NCBI GenBank assembly: GCA_016235865.1 | Contig: JACRIK010000003.1 | Location: 124,001 to 188,000 of the forward strand | Source of the DNA: Planctomycetota bacterium | GTDB lineage: Bacteria; Planctomycetota; MHYJ01; JACQXL01 | DNA length: 64,000 bases | Direction of reading: 5' to 3' | In this document: piece by piece, positions 24,780 through 32,939 of the stretch | How positions within the stretch are numbered: position 1 is the stretch's first letter | Layout: every line of letters starts with the position of its first letter | Program-made: the position numbers and the translations under genes | Notes under the pieces: generated by a model | Seen by the model: the letters and a program-made list of their open reading frames with translations, nothing else | Told to the model about the DNA's origin: nothing | The model's database searches: none

Positions 24780-25868
24780 ATGAACTTCAGTGAATATCAT
24801 TCGCATAAGTGGTCCAAGAACTTATCCGAGGTGAAACGCCAGGCAAAGGAAATCAACGAGACCAATGATATCGCCAAAGCAAAGGAGAAACTGACGCTTC
24901 TCTATAACGGCGATTTCAGCCGCCCCGATAAAATATTCCCGGGCCTGAAGGTCATGGCCGTGTTCTGGAAGGCCGAAGAGGAAATGATGCGCTGCCGGTT
25001 CGAAGCCAAGGAAAGAGCGGCGCAGGGCCTCCATTTAACCGATACTGATGAATTCAGGAACAACCTCAAAAATGTCTGGCTCAAGTACACCGATGACATT
25101 ACGGAACTGGTTAAAAAGAACTCCTTGCTGGATGACAAGCAGGCTGGGCCTATCATCAAAAAGTATCCGCCCCAAATGGGCGCCAACTGGAGCGATGTCC
25201 TCAAAGACCTGATGAGCCAGACCGAAGAGGCCGCGAAGAAAGGTGAAATGCCCGACACCCTGACCGATAACTGGCTGGCCTTCTGCCTGGACGGCATCCT
25301 GGCCTATAATTTCGGACTGGCCCGCCAGGCCGTGCTCTCGGCCATGATAATAAATAAATTCTCGGAGGAGAAACTAAAGCAAATCGTAGAGGCATCAAGG
25401 GACGAATACGGCTGGCTGGTCAGCAAAAAATTCTTCGTCGAGGTCTTTCCGGCCGCCGGCATCACCGATATGACGGACCTGCAGACCATCGGCCGGTACG
25501 GCATGTTCTCGGACCAGGACCTGACCACCTCGGAAACCCTGCCGCCTCCGGACAAACGCGCCAGCGAACCTAAAGTTAAACGCACCGAATTCTTCAACTG
25601 CCAGGAATTCAGCATGTTTGAGACCACCTTCAAAATACTCGGAGTCAAGGTAAAATTTATCGGCATTGCCATGTGCCCGTATTGCGAGGAACACGGCAAG
25701 AAGAACGTCCAGGTCTTTGTCCCGCCCAGCATGCGGCCTGAGGTCAGGATGACCACCTCGCTGGGCATGGGCAACAAATCCTGCGTCTTCGAGACCAAAC
25801 TCTATCCGGCCGACGACATGGAGCGATTCATGCAGGCCCAGGAAAAGGTGTTCGGAGGACAATTCTAA
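24780..25868 (+). CDS. Unknown protein, possibly ATC-hydrolase-like
   Basis: 362 residues, soluble. The ATG at 24780 has a well-placed Shine-Dalgarno (AAGGAG). The C-terminal third has FNCQEFSMFETTFKILGVK, MCPYCEEHG and TTSLGMGNKSCVFETKL; this order (metal-like Cys/Asp motif, then a final G-x-x-x-C-x-F strand) recalls the L-2-amino-thiazoline-4-carboxylic acid hydrolase family, but I am not sure. The helical N-terminal 250 residues match nothing I know. It lies 19 bases upstream of an SDR gene in the same direction, so the two may act on one metabolite. Confidence 0.6.
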   Translation: MNFSEYHSHKWSKNLSEVKRQAKEINETNDIAKAKEKLTLLYNGDFSRPDKIFPGLKVMAVFWKAEEEMMRCRFEAKERAAQGLHLTDTDEFRNNLKNVWLKYTDDITELVKKNSLLDDKQAGPIIKKYPPQMGANWSDVLKDLMSQTEEAAKKGEMPDTLTDNWLAFCLDGILAYNFGLARQAVLSAMIINKFSEEKLKQIVEASRDEYGWLVSKKFFVEVFPAAGITDMTDLQTIGRYGMFSDQDLTTSETLPPPDKRASEPKVKRTEFFNCQEFSMFETTFKILGVKVKFIGIAMCPYCEEHGKKNVQVFVPPSMRPEVRMTTSLGMGNKSCVFETKLYPADDMERFMQAQEKVFGGQF

Positions 25869-25887
25869 AAATTAGAAAGGTAATTGT

Positions 25888-26646
25888 ATGAGATTGAAAG
25901 ACAAGGTTGCTATCATCACCGGAGCCGGTTCGGGCATTGGCCAGGCCAGCGCCATCAGCTTCGCCCGGGAAGGCGCCAGGGTCACCGTGGCTGATTACAA
26001 CATCAAAGGAGCCGAGGAAACCGCCAAAAAAATAAATACGGAAATCGGTAAAAAGGTGGCCATGGCCTTCAAGGTCGACGTGTCCAAGGAAGACCAGGTC
26101 GATAATATGGTCAAGCAGACGGTCCAGGAATTCGGCACGGTTGATATCCTGGTCAATAACGCCGGCATCAACGAATTCATCCCGTTCCCGCTGGTCCAGC
26201 CCGATGACGTCAAGAAGATAATGGACGTGAATTTCATGGGCGCATTCCTGTGCGTCAAGGCCGTCCTGCCGCTCATGACCGAAAAGATGTACGGCAAGAT
26301 TGTCAACGTCACTTCAGTCATGTCGGTCATCGCCGGCAAGGGCCAGGCCGCTTATAACGCCTCCAAGGGCGCCTTGAAGATGCTCACCCAGGCCATGGCC
26401 GTTGACCTGGGCTGTTACAACATCAATATCAACGCGGTCGGGCCGGGCATGACCCGGACCACCCTGACCAAACAGCTGTTCTCCAACCCGGACCGGGTCA
26501 AGTGGTTTGAGGAAAAGATACCCCTGGGCCGGCTGGGCGACCCGGAGGATATTGCCGCGGCTATATTGTTCCTGGCCTCGGATGAAGCCAAATATATTAC
26601 CGGCGAGACCATCTTCGTGGACGGCGGAATGATCGCCACGCGATAA
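25888..26646 (+). CDS. Short-chain dehydrogenase/reductase (FabG-like)
   Basis: 252 residues, classical SDR. Cofactor loop TGAGSGIGQASAISFAREG (residues about 11-29), NNAG, catalytic Ser in VTSVMS, and YNASKGALKML (Y-x-x-x-K). The D at the end of strand 2 (VADYN) suggests NAD over NADP. Substrate unknown; 3-oxoacyl-ACP reductase or a polyol/steroid-type dehydrogenase are equally possible. Probably co-transcribed with the unknown gene upstream. Confidence 0.9.
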   Translation: MRLKDKVAIITGAGSGIGQASAISFAREGARVTVADYNIKGAEETAKKINTEIGKKVAMAFKVDVSKEDQVDNMVKQTVQEFGTVDILVNNAGINEFIPFPLVQPDDVKKIMDVNFMGAFLCVKAVLPLMTEKMYGKIVNVTSVMSVIAGKGQAAYNASKGALKMLTQAMAVDLGCYNININAVGPGMTRTTLTKQLFSNPDRVKWFEEKIPLGRLGDPEDIAAAILFLASDEAKYITGETIFVDGGMIATR

Positions 26647-26741
26647 CGGAATCAATCGGTAATTTATTGACCCGAATAGAAATAATTGGTAAACAATTTC
26701 AATAATCAACAACCGTAACCCCAAAAGAATGGAGTATCATT

Positions 26742-27767
26742 ATGGAAAGTAATTGGGCCACGTTTAGCGTTATCGGCGTCATCGTATTATTAATCGTCCT
26801 GTTCATCGTGGCCATCATATTCCTGCGATTCGGGTTCCTCTGGCTGCAGGCATTACTTTCCGGAGCGTCCGTAGCCATACTGGATTTGGTCGGGATGTGG
26901 TTCCGTAAGGTTGATGCCCACGTTATCGTTATCAACCGCATCAACGCGGTCAAAGCCGGATTGAATATCCCGACCTCAATGCTTGAGGCGCATTACCTGG
27001 CCGGCGGAAATGTCACCAAGGTGGTCCGCTCTGTGATTGCGGCCAACAAGGCCGGCATCCACCTGACCACTGAACGGGCCATGGCCATTGACCTGGCCGG
27101 CCGCGATGTCCTTGATGCGGTCCACACCAGCGTGCTGCCTAAGGTGATTGACTGTCCGGCCCAAAGAGATGGCCGGGCCACCATAGACGCCGTGGCCAAG
27201 GACGGCATCCAGTTACGGGCCCGGGCCCGGGTAACCGTCCGAACCAATCTGGACCGGCTGGTGGGCGGCGCCACTGAAGAAACCATTATCGCCCGGGTCG
27301 GCGAAGGCATTGTCAGCACCATCGGTTCGGCCGAAAGCTATAAAGTCGTACTGGAAAGCCCTGATTCCATCTCCAAGACAGTCTTGGGAAAGGGATTGGA
27401 TGCCGGCAGCGCCTTTGAAATCCTGTCCATTGATATCGCCGATGTGGATGTGGGCGACAACGTCGGCGCCAAATTGCAGGCCGACCAGGCCGCGGCTGAC
27501 CTGAAAGTAGCCCAGGCCAAGGCCGAAACCAGGCGCGCCATGGCCGTGGCTCTGGAACAGGAAATGAAGGCCAAGACCCAGGAAATGAGGGCCAAGGTCG
27601 TGGAGGCAGAAGCCGAAGTGCCCAAAGGTATTTCCCAGGCATTCCGCGAAGGCAAACTCGGCGTGATGGATTACTATAACCTGCGCAATGTCCAGGCCGA
27701 TACGGATATGAGGCAATCCATTGCCCAGCCGCCGACGCCCGGCAAACCGCCCAAGGAAATCCATTAG
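26742..27767 (+). CDS. floA: Flotillin-like membrane-microdomain protein FloA
   Basis: 341 residues, matches the UPF0365/FloA family throughout. One N-terminal hairpin membrane region (about 10-50), then a SPFH-like domain ([51 protein letters not shown]) and an Ala/Glu-rich coiled segment ([49 protein letters not shown]). Organises functional membrane microdomains. Usually next to an NfeD-type gene; none is seen here. Confidence 0.93.
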   Translation: MESNWATFSVIGVIVLLIVLFIVAIIFLRFGFLWLQALLSGASVAILDLVGMWFRKVDAHVIVINRINAVKAGLNIPTSMLEAHYLAGGNVTKVVRSVIAANKAGIHLTTERAMAIDLAGRDVLDAVHTSVLPKVIDCPAQRDGRATIDAVAKDGIQLRARARVTVRTNLDRLVGGATEETIIARVGEGIVSTIGSAESYKVVLESPDSISKTVLGKGLDAGSAFEILSIDIADVDVGDNVGAKLQADQAAADLKVAQAKAETRRAMAVALEQEMKAKTQEMRAKVVEAEAEVPKGISQAFREGKLGVMDYYNLRNVQADTDMRQSIAQPPTPGKPPKEIH

Positions 27768-27793
27768 AAATGGTCTCTTAAAATCACCCTGCG

Positions 27794-27828
27794 TCCCCCT
27801 TTATCAAAGGGGGATTAAGGGGGATTTA
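27794..27828. repeat. CCCCCTTTATCAAAGGGGG palindrome
   Basis: Intergenic hairpin between floA and dacB followed by ATTAAGGGGG. Same style as copies at 37468-37500 and 39256-39334. May end floA transcription, but the T run is weak. Confidence 0.7.
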
Positions 27829-27872
27829 ATCACGCAAAAATACTTCTAAAACACTTGTAACAAAAAGCCACA

Positions 27873-29378
27873 ATGAAGGTTCCCATTGCGCGCCTGATTA
27901 TTGCTTTCAGCTTGGCTTTCTTTTTCCCTGCTACCCAAGCATTTCCATTTTCCCAGTCTGATATTGATAATCTTATCCGCAAATATGAACTGGAAAAATC
28001 CAATATCGCCATCAAGGTCGTGACCCTACCGACCAATAAAACCGTCTATGAAAGAAACGCCGATGTCCAGATGGTCATCGCCTCAAATACCAAACTGTTT
28101 TCCACAGCCGCGGCATTATGCCAGCTCGGGCCGGACTTCAAATTCACCACCTCCATTTCCTATGACGGCACCATCATAAGCAATACCCTTCAGGGCCATC
28201 TGGTAGTCTTCAGCAACGGCGACCCGAATATCTCCGGCCGGTTCTATAATAACAACCCGACCGCAATCTTTGAGAGCTGGGCTGACAAACTCAGCCAATC
28301 AGGCATCAAGGAGGTCAAAGGCAACCTGGTCATCGACCAAAGCGCCTTTGACCGGGAATGCATTCCGCCGGCCTGGCCCCAGGACCAGCTGTCATACTGG
28401 TATTGCGCGCCGGTCTCGGCGGTCTCGTTCAACGATAATTGCGTGGATATCACGGTTTGGTCAAGCCCCAAGACCGGCCGGATGCGCTATGCCATCTCGC
28501 CGGCCACCAAATACGTTACCGTCTCATTCAAGACCAAACTGGACAAGAAGCTGTCCGCCAACCAACTGAAATTCTCGCGCGTGGCGGGAACCAACCGCAT
28601 CAATATCAGCGGCCGGGCGTCCCCCAAGGAACTACCCATCAAGGAATCCATCACCGTGGATAACCCGGGCCTGTTCTTCGGAACAGTGCTCCGGGAAACC
28701 CTGGCCAAGAAAGGCATTTCTGTCTCCGGTGAAATCCTGGTAACCGACGAACCGTACAAGCCCAGCCTCTGCGCGCGCAGTCGCAACGGAGTCCCGATTA
28801 TTTCGGGGCAGGAGCTGGGCAAGCCATCCGGGAAACTCATCAAAATAACTGCCACGTCAACCGACCTGGTCCAAACCATGAACGTGGTCAACAAGCGCAG
28901 CCAGAACTTCTATGCCGAGCAGATACTAAAATCAATGGCTCATTACTATCAAGGCAAAGGAATCCTGGCTGAAGGACTGAAGATAATCCGCGAGTTCCTG
29001 TCCAAAGAGGTCGGGCTGGACCGGAACGGATTCACCATATCAGATGCCAGCGGCTTGGCCCGTGAAAACCGTTTTAGCGTCAACCAGATAATCACCCTGT
29101 TAAAATATATGCACGGCCATAAGCATTTCACCACCTTCAGGGATTCGCTAAATTACGAGCGCTGGAACTTTTCCGATATGGAATCGGTCTGGACCAAGAC
29201 CGGCTATATCAAGGATGCCCTGGCGCTGTCCGGCTATATCCGCCGCGGGAACGACGATTATTACGCCTTTTCCGTCATCATCAATGACTTTGGTGATTCC
29301 GGAGACGAGCAGAACAATCGCGGCCTGGCCAACGCCGAGAACTTTCGAACGGACTTCGTCCGGCTGCTCAAAAAATAA
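27873..29378 (+). CDS. dacB: D-alanyl-D-alanine carboxypeptidase/endopeptidase, PBP4 family
   Basis: 501 residues, periplasmic. Signal peptide about residues 1-24, then the S13 fold: S-x-x-K in IASNTKLFSTAAAL (nucleophile Ser), S-x-N as KRSQNFYAEQILK, and K-T-G in VWTKTGYIKDALALSGYI; the usual 150-residue insert lies between. Trims or cuts peptidoglycan cross-links. Its presence argues for a peptidoglycan cell wall. A promoter and the selenoprotein gene follow directly. Confidence 0.93.
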   Translation: MKVPIARLIIAFSLAFFFPATQAFPFSQSDIDNLIRKYELEKSNIAIKVVTLPTNKTVYERNADVQMVIASNTKLFSTAAALCQLGPDFKFTTSISYDGTIISNTLQGHLVVFSNGDPNISGRFYNNNPTAIFESWADKLSQSGIKEVKGNLVIDQSAFDRECIPPAWPQDQLSYWYCAPVSAVSFNDNCVDITVWSSPKTGRMRYAISPATKYVTVSFKTKLDKKLSANQLKFSRVAGTNRINISGRASPKELPIKESITVDNPGLFFGTVLRETLAKKGISVSGEILVTDEPYKPSLCARSRNGVPIISGQELGKPSGKLIKITATSTDLVQTMNVVNKRSQNFYAEQILKSMAHYYQGKGILAEGLKIIREFLSKEVGLDRNGFTISDASGLARENRFSVNQIITLLKYMHGHKHFTTFRDSLNYERWNFSDMESVWTKTGYIKDALALSGYIRRGNDDYYAFSVIINDFGDSGDEQNNRGLANAENFRTDFVRLLKK

Positions 29379-29391
29379 TAATACAAAACTA

Positions 29392-29420
29392 TTGACCTTG
29401 TTAGACGTATTTGATATACG
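29392..29420 (+). promoter_or_regulatory. Promoter of the selenoprotein/thioredoxin-like cluster
   Basis: TTGACC (29392-29397), 17-base spacer, TATACG (29415-29420). The predicted 5' UTR of about 65 bases contains a hairpin CCCGAA-TGCT-TTCGGG (29461-29476) ending just before the Shine-Dalgarno AAGGAGG. Confidence 0.6.
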
Positions 29421-29493
29421 CTATGGCATAAAACCAATCGGAACAAACCGGGATAATGGCCCCGAATGCTTTCGGGACCATAAGGAGGCTTTT

Positions 29494-30537
29494 ATGAAAG
29501 CATACCGCTATTTAATCCTGTTAGCCATCGCGTTTCTGGGGCTGTCTATCAATCCAGTTAACTATACAACCGGCGAAGACAATGTCACTATTGACAGCAT
29601 CCAATTGGGGACCCTGGTCATAAACGAGGATATTTCCAAGGAGGACATGCAGGACCACGTGGTCGGCGTTAAATACATGGGCAAGTGGTGACCGCAATGC
29701 GTGACCAGCGTGCCCCACTCAGTTGAGTGGTATAAAAAGTACGCGCCCCAGGGGTTAATCCTGATTGGGTTCCACAGTTCCAAGCAAGAGACCCCGGAAG
29801 AGGTGGTGGCTTATTGCAAGGCCAACAAGATACCCTATCCGGTTTACGAAAAAGGAAATATTGCCGGACACCCGGTCCAGGGCTATCCGCACTTTGTGCT
29901 CTTTGACCATACCGGTAAGATGATTTATCAGGGGCACCCGATGGAGGCCGATGCCAAACTGGCCGCGGCCATGAAGGCCGCGCCGGACTGGCTGGTCGGC
30001 GAAGGCCCGTATAAGAAACTAAAAGCTATTGCGGAAAAGGCGAAATCCCACAAGGATTTGGGCCAGGCCCTCAAAACCCTCAAGGAAAAGCACCTGAACT
30101 CCGCTGATGCGGATGAAAAGGCCGAGGCGGAAAAATTAGCGGAACGGCTGACCCGTTACGGCAACAAACTGCTGGCGAAGGCCGAGGCCAAGAAAGGCAC
30201 CGAGCCGCTGAATTCTTATAACCTCTACCAGGAAGTATCCAAGGTATTCAAGGGCGATGAAATCGGCGATAATGCCGACAAAGCCCTTAAGGACCTGAAG
30301 GACGACAAGGCCTTTCAGGATAACCTCAAGGCGGACAAGGAACTGGCCGACATGATGCCGGATATCGAGAAACTAAAGGCCTGCAACAAGTGCGGGACGT
30401 TCAACAAGGAATGCGATGCCTGCAAGAAAAAGAACGCCTCGCTGGAAATGCTTCTGCCCAAAGCCAAGGGCATCGTAAAAAAGTATCCGGACTCGCCGGC
30501 CGCGGCCCGGGTCAAGGAACTTCTTCCCGTGGAATAG
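29494..30537 (+). CDS. Thioredoxin-like selenoprotein (in-frame UGA, W-U-P-Q-C)
   Basis: 347 codons read through a UGA at 29689-29691 (residue 66). ATG 29494 has a Shine-Dalgarno AAGGAGG; the same frame is open from there to TAA at 30535 except for that one codon. Before it: signal peptide (residues about 1-25). The UGA falls in VVGVKYMGKW-U-PQCVTSVP, exactly where thioredoxin/TlpA proteins have W-C-x-x-C, so selenocysteine is the expected residue. The thioredoxin fold continues after it (GLILIGFHSS; YPHFVLFDHTGKMIYQGHP). The C-terminal half is helical (TPR-like, FKGDEIGDNADKALKDLKDDKAFQDNL) and carries C-x2-C-x6-C-x2-C near the end. Two tandem paralogues follow. Probably a periplasmic redox protein; substrate unknown. 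No selA/B/C/D gene is in the window. A standard gene caller would report a short stub and a headless protein starting at 29701. Confidence 0.88.
29715..29730 (+). promoter_or_regulatory. Bacterial SECIS hairpin
   Basis: CCACTC-AGTT-GAGTGG: a perfect 6-bp stem with a 4-base loop whose second base is G. The loop starts 29 bases after the UGA, within the 16-37 base range known for bacterial SECIS elements recognised by SelB. GCGT (29699-29702) and ACGC (29741-29744) can extend the base of the structure. The hairpin lies in the coding sequence, as in formate dehydrogenase genes. Confidence 0.75.
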
Positions 30538-30613
30538 GATTCTGTCCCTGTCATTCCGTGCTTGACACGGAATCCAGAGGAATAGGAATAACATCTTAAC
30601 TCGTAGAAATTCC

Positions 30614-31654
30614 ATGTTTAAGAAATACCTGATTATACTTCCCGTTCTTTTGCTAATCGGCCTGGCCGGTTCGCCGCCCATTAAAGGCCAGGAAGATGTC
30701 ACCGTCCAGAATATAAATTTCGGCGAATTGATGCTGGGCAGCGAGGTCGCCAAGGAGGACCTGCAGGACTGCGTGGTCGGTGTTGATTTCGACGGCATGA
30801 CCTGCGCCACCTGCCCCTGCGGCGGGGCCATCAACACGTTTATCGAATGGCACCAGAAATACAGCCCCCAGGGATTTATCTTGCTCTCCTTTTATGTCAA
30901 AGACGAAGCCAAGGAGAAATTCGCCGCCTTTTGCAAGTCAAAGAAAGTGCCTTTTCCGGTCTATGCCGGTGGAAGCATTTCCGGAATGGAAATCACTGAC
31001 TTTCCAACCTTTGTGATCTTCGACCATAACGGCAAGGTGATTTACAACGGACATCCCAAGGAGTCCGGCGGCAAATTTACCGCGGCAATGAAATCCATGC
31101 CGGACCCGCTGCTCGGGGCCGACCCTTACAAGAAATTATCCGCCCTGGCGGACAAGGTAAAAAAACGGAAGGAACTAGGTCAGATACTGGCCGCGTTGAA
31201 GGCCAAGCACCTGAATTCCGAGGATGCGGACGAGAAAGCCGAGGCGGAAAGATTAACGGAACGGCTGACCCGCTACGGGAATAAACTGCTCCGCCAGGCC
31301 GGGGCCAAAAAGGCCAAGGAACCTCTGGAGTGCCTCAACCGCTACCAGCAGGCAGCCACGCTCTATAAAGGCGATGCCATCGGCGATACGGCCGAAAAGG
31401 ACATCAAGGAACTTAAAGATGATAAGGTGTTTCAGGACAATCTCAAGGCGGACAAGGAACTGGCTGATATTATCATTGAGATGAAGAAACTGAAGCCCTG
31501 CAACTCCTGCGCCTCGTTCAGCAAGGACTGCCCGGCCTGCTATAAACGGAACGCCTCGATGGAGGTGCTGATACCAAAGGCCAAAGGGCTGGTGAAGAAG
31601 TATCCGGACTCGCCGGCCGCGGTCAAGGTTAAGGAATTGCTTCCGGTGGAATAA
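30614..31654 (+). CDS. Thioredoxin-like protein, Cys paralogue (T-C-A-T-C-P-C)
   Basis: 346 residues, a close paralogue of the upstream selenoprotein over its whole length. Signal peptide about residues 1-25; active-site region GVDFDGMTCATCPCGGA, with Cys 64 and Cys 67 at the Sec and Cys positions of the neighbour and an extra Cys 69. The thioredoxin-like core (GFILLSFYV; FPTFVIFDHNGKVIYNGHP) and the C-terminal helical domain with C-x2-C-x6-C-x2-C are retained. The spacer from the selenoprotein gene (30538-30613) contains a CATTCCGTGCTTGACACGGAATC hairpin. No clear Shine-Dalgarno. Confidence 0.85.
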   Translation: MFKKYLIILPVLLLIGLAGSPPIKGQEDVTVQNINFGELMLGSEVAKEDLQDCVVGVDFDGMTCATCPCGGAINTFIEWHQKYSPQGFILLSFYVKDEAKEKFAAFCKSKKVPFPVYAGGSISGMEITDFPTFVIFDHNGKVIYNGHPKESGGKFTAAMKSMPDPLLGADPYKKLSALADKVKKRKELGQILAALKAKHLNSEDADEKAEAERLTERLTRYGNKLLRQAGAKKAKEPLECLNRYQQAATLYKGDAIGDTAEKDIKELKDDKVFQDNLKADKELADIIIEMKKLKPCNSCASFSKDCPACYKRNASMEVLIPKAKGLVKKYPDSPAAVKVKELLPVE

Positions 31655-31764
31655 GCTGTTTTTATGCCATTCCGCTCCTGCTGGCCCGCCTCTGGCGGAA
31701 CACGGAATCCGTTTACCTGGGCGCCATATTCGGCGGGGTCCGAACTGCGCCTGAGGAGGAATAC

Positions 31765-32832
31765 ATGCCGAAAATAAACATTGGGTTGCTAGTGGCGATT
31801 TGCATGGCCCTATCTTTTATCGCGGTCTGCGGGAAATCAACCTGTCTGCAGAGCGAAAGCGAACTTCTGGAAGCTACTATTGAAAACATCAAATTCGGCG
31901 AGCTCTTGATGGGTGACGCGCTCACCCAGGAAGACCTGCAAGGCCGCGTGGTGGGCGTGAAATTCTGGGGCAAATGGCTCGGGGTCTATCCCGCCACCAC
32001 CATGCCCCGCACGGTCGAGTGGGACAAAAAGTACGGCCCGAATGGATTAGTCCTGATCGGGTTTCATGGCAGCAAGGATCCAGAGACCGCGAAAGAGGTG
32101 ACCGCTTATTGCCGGTCCATCGGCCTGACCTATCCGATATACGAAGGCGGCTGCGTTTCCGGCGTCCAGATCCAGATCTATCCCCATTTTGTGCTCTTTG
32201 ACCATACCGGCCAGATGATTTACAGCGGCCATCCGATGCAAGCCGAGGGCAAACTGGCCGCCGCCATGAAGGCCGCGCCGGACTGGCTGACCGGCCCGGA
32301 ACCTTATAAAAAACTCAAAGCCCTGGCAGATAAAATAAAGGAACGCAAGGAACTCGGCAAAACCCTCGCTGCCCTAAAAACCAAACACCTGAATTCCGCC
32401 GATGCGGAGGAAAAGGCCGAGGCGGAAAAACTGATCGGAAAACTGAGCCGCTATGGCAATCAGCTTTTGCAAAAAGCCGCGGCCAAGAAGGACACCGAAC
32501 CGCTGAACTCCCATAATCTTTACCAGGAAGCCGCCAGGTTATTCAAGGGCGATGACATCGGGGACAAGGCTGACAGCATCCTGACCGAACTTAAAGACGA
32601 CAAGACCTTCCAGGATAATCTCAAGGCGGAAAAGGAACTGGCCGACATGATTCCGGAAATAGATAAACTCAAAGCCTGTAACAAATGCGGAACATTCAAC
32701 CAGAAATGCGCGGACTGTAAGAAAAAGAATCAGTCCCTGGAAACACTCGTTCAGAAGGCCCGGGGCCTGGTGAAAAAATATCCGGACTCGCCGGCCGCGG
32801 TAAAGGTCAAGGAACTTCTGCCAATCGAATAA
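31765..32832 (+). CDS. Thioredoxin-like protein, active site lost
   Basis: 355 residues, third paralogue. N-terminal signal (residues about 1-25, possibly lipoprotein at the Cys in FIAVCGKS). The active-site stretch is GVKFWGKWLGVYPATTMP: W is kept but both redox residues are replaced (L-G-V-Y), so thiol-disulfide chemistry at this site is not possible. Everything else, including YPHFVLFDHTGQMIY and the C-terminal C-x2-C-x6-C-x2-C, is conserved and the reading frame is intact, which argues for a retained binding or structural role. Strong Shine-Dalgarno (AGGAGGA). Confidence 0.85.
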   Translation: MPKINIGLLVAICMALSFIAVCGKSTCLQSESELLEATIENIKFGELLMGDALTQEDLQGRVVGVKFWGKWLGVYPATTMPRTVEWDKKYGPNGLVLIGFHGSKDPETAKEVTAYCRSIGLTYPIYEGGCVSGVQIQIYPHFVLFDHTGQMIYSGHPMQAEGKLAAAMKAAPDWLTGPEPYKKLKALADKIKERKELGKTLAALKTKHLNSADAEEKAEAEKLIGKLSRYGNQLLQKAAAKKDTEPLNSHNLYQEAARLFKGDDIGDKADSILTELKDDKTFQDNLKAEKELADMIPEIDKLKACNKCGTFNQKCADCKKKNQSLETLVQKARGLVKKYPDSPAAVKVKELLPIE

Positions 32833-32939
32833 TATTGACATTCACAAATTACTGTCTATTGTATACTGTTTGCTGTTTACTCGCACTGCGAATGTAATGA
32901 GTTAGTGCGAGTTATCCCGGACATAGGGACTACTTATTT

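Noticed and set aside
27213-27764. 183-residue minus-strand reading frame
   Set aside because: It is the antisense of floA; His/Gly-rich composition reflects Ala/Glu codons on the real strand.
29215-29691. Separate short protein ending at the UGA, and a second protein starting at GTG 29701
   Set aside because: The downstream part lacks a ribosome site, begins in the middle of a thioredoxin fold, and both pieces align as one protein with the next two paralogues in the same frame.
29689-29691. UGA recoded as Trp or Gly
   Set aside because: UGA ends several well-defined genes here (pheA, DUF58 gene, trp leader), so a global code change does not fit.
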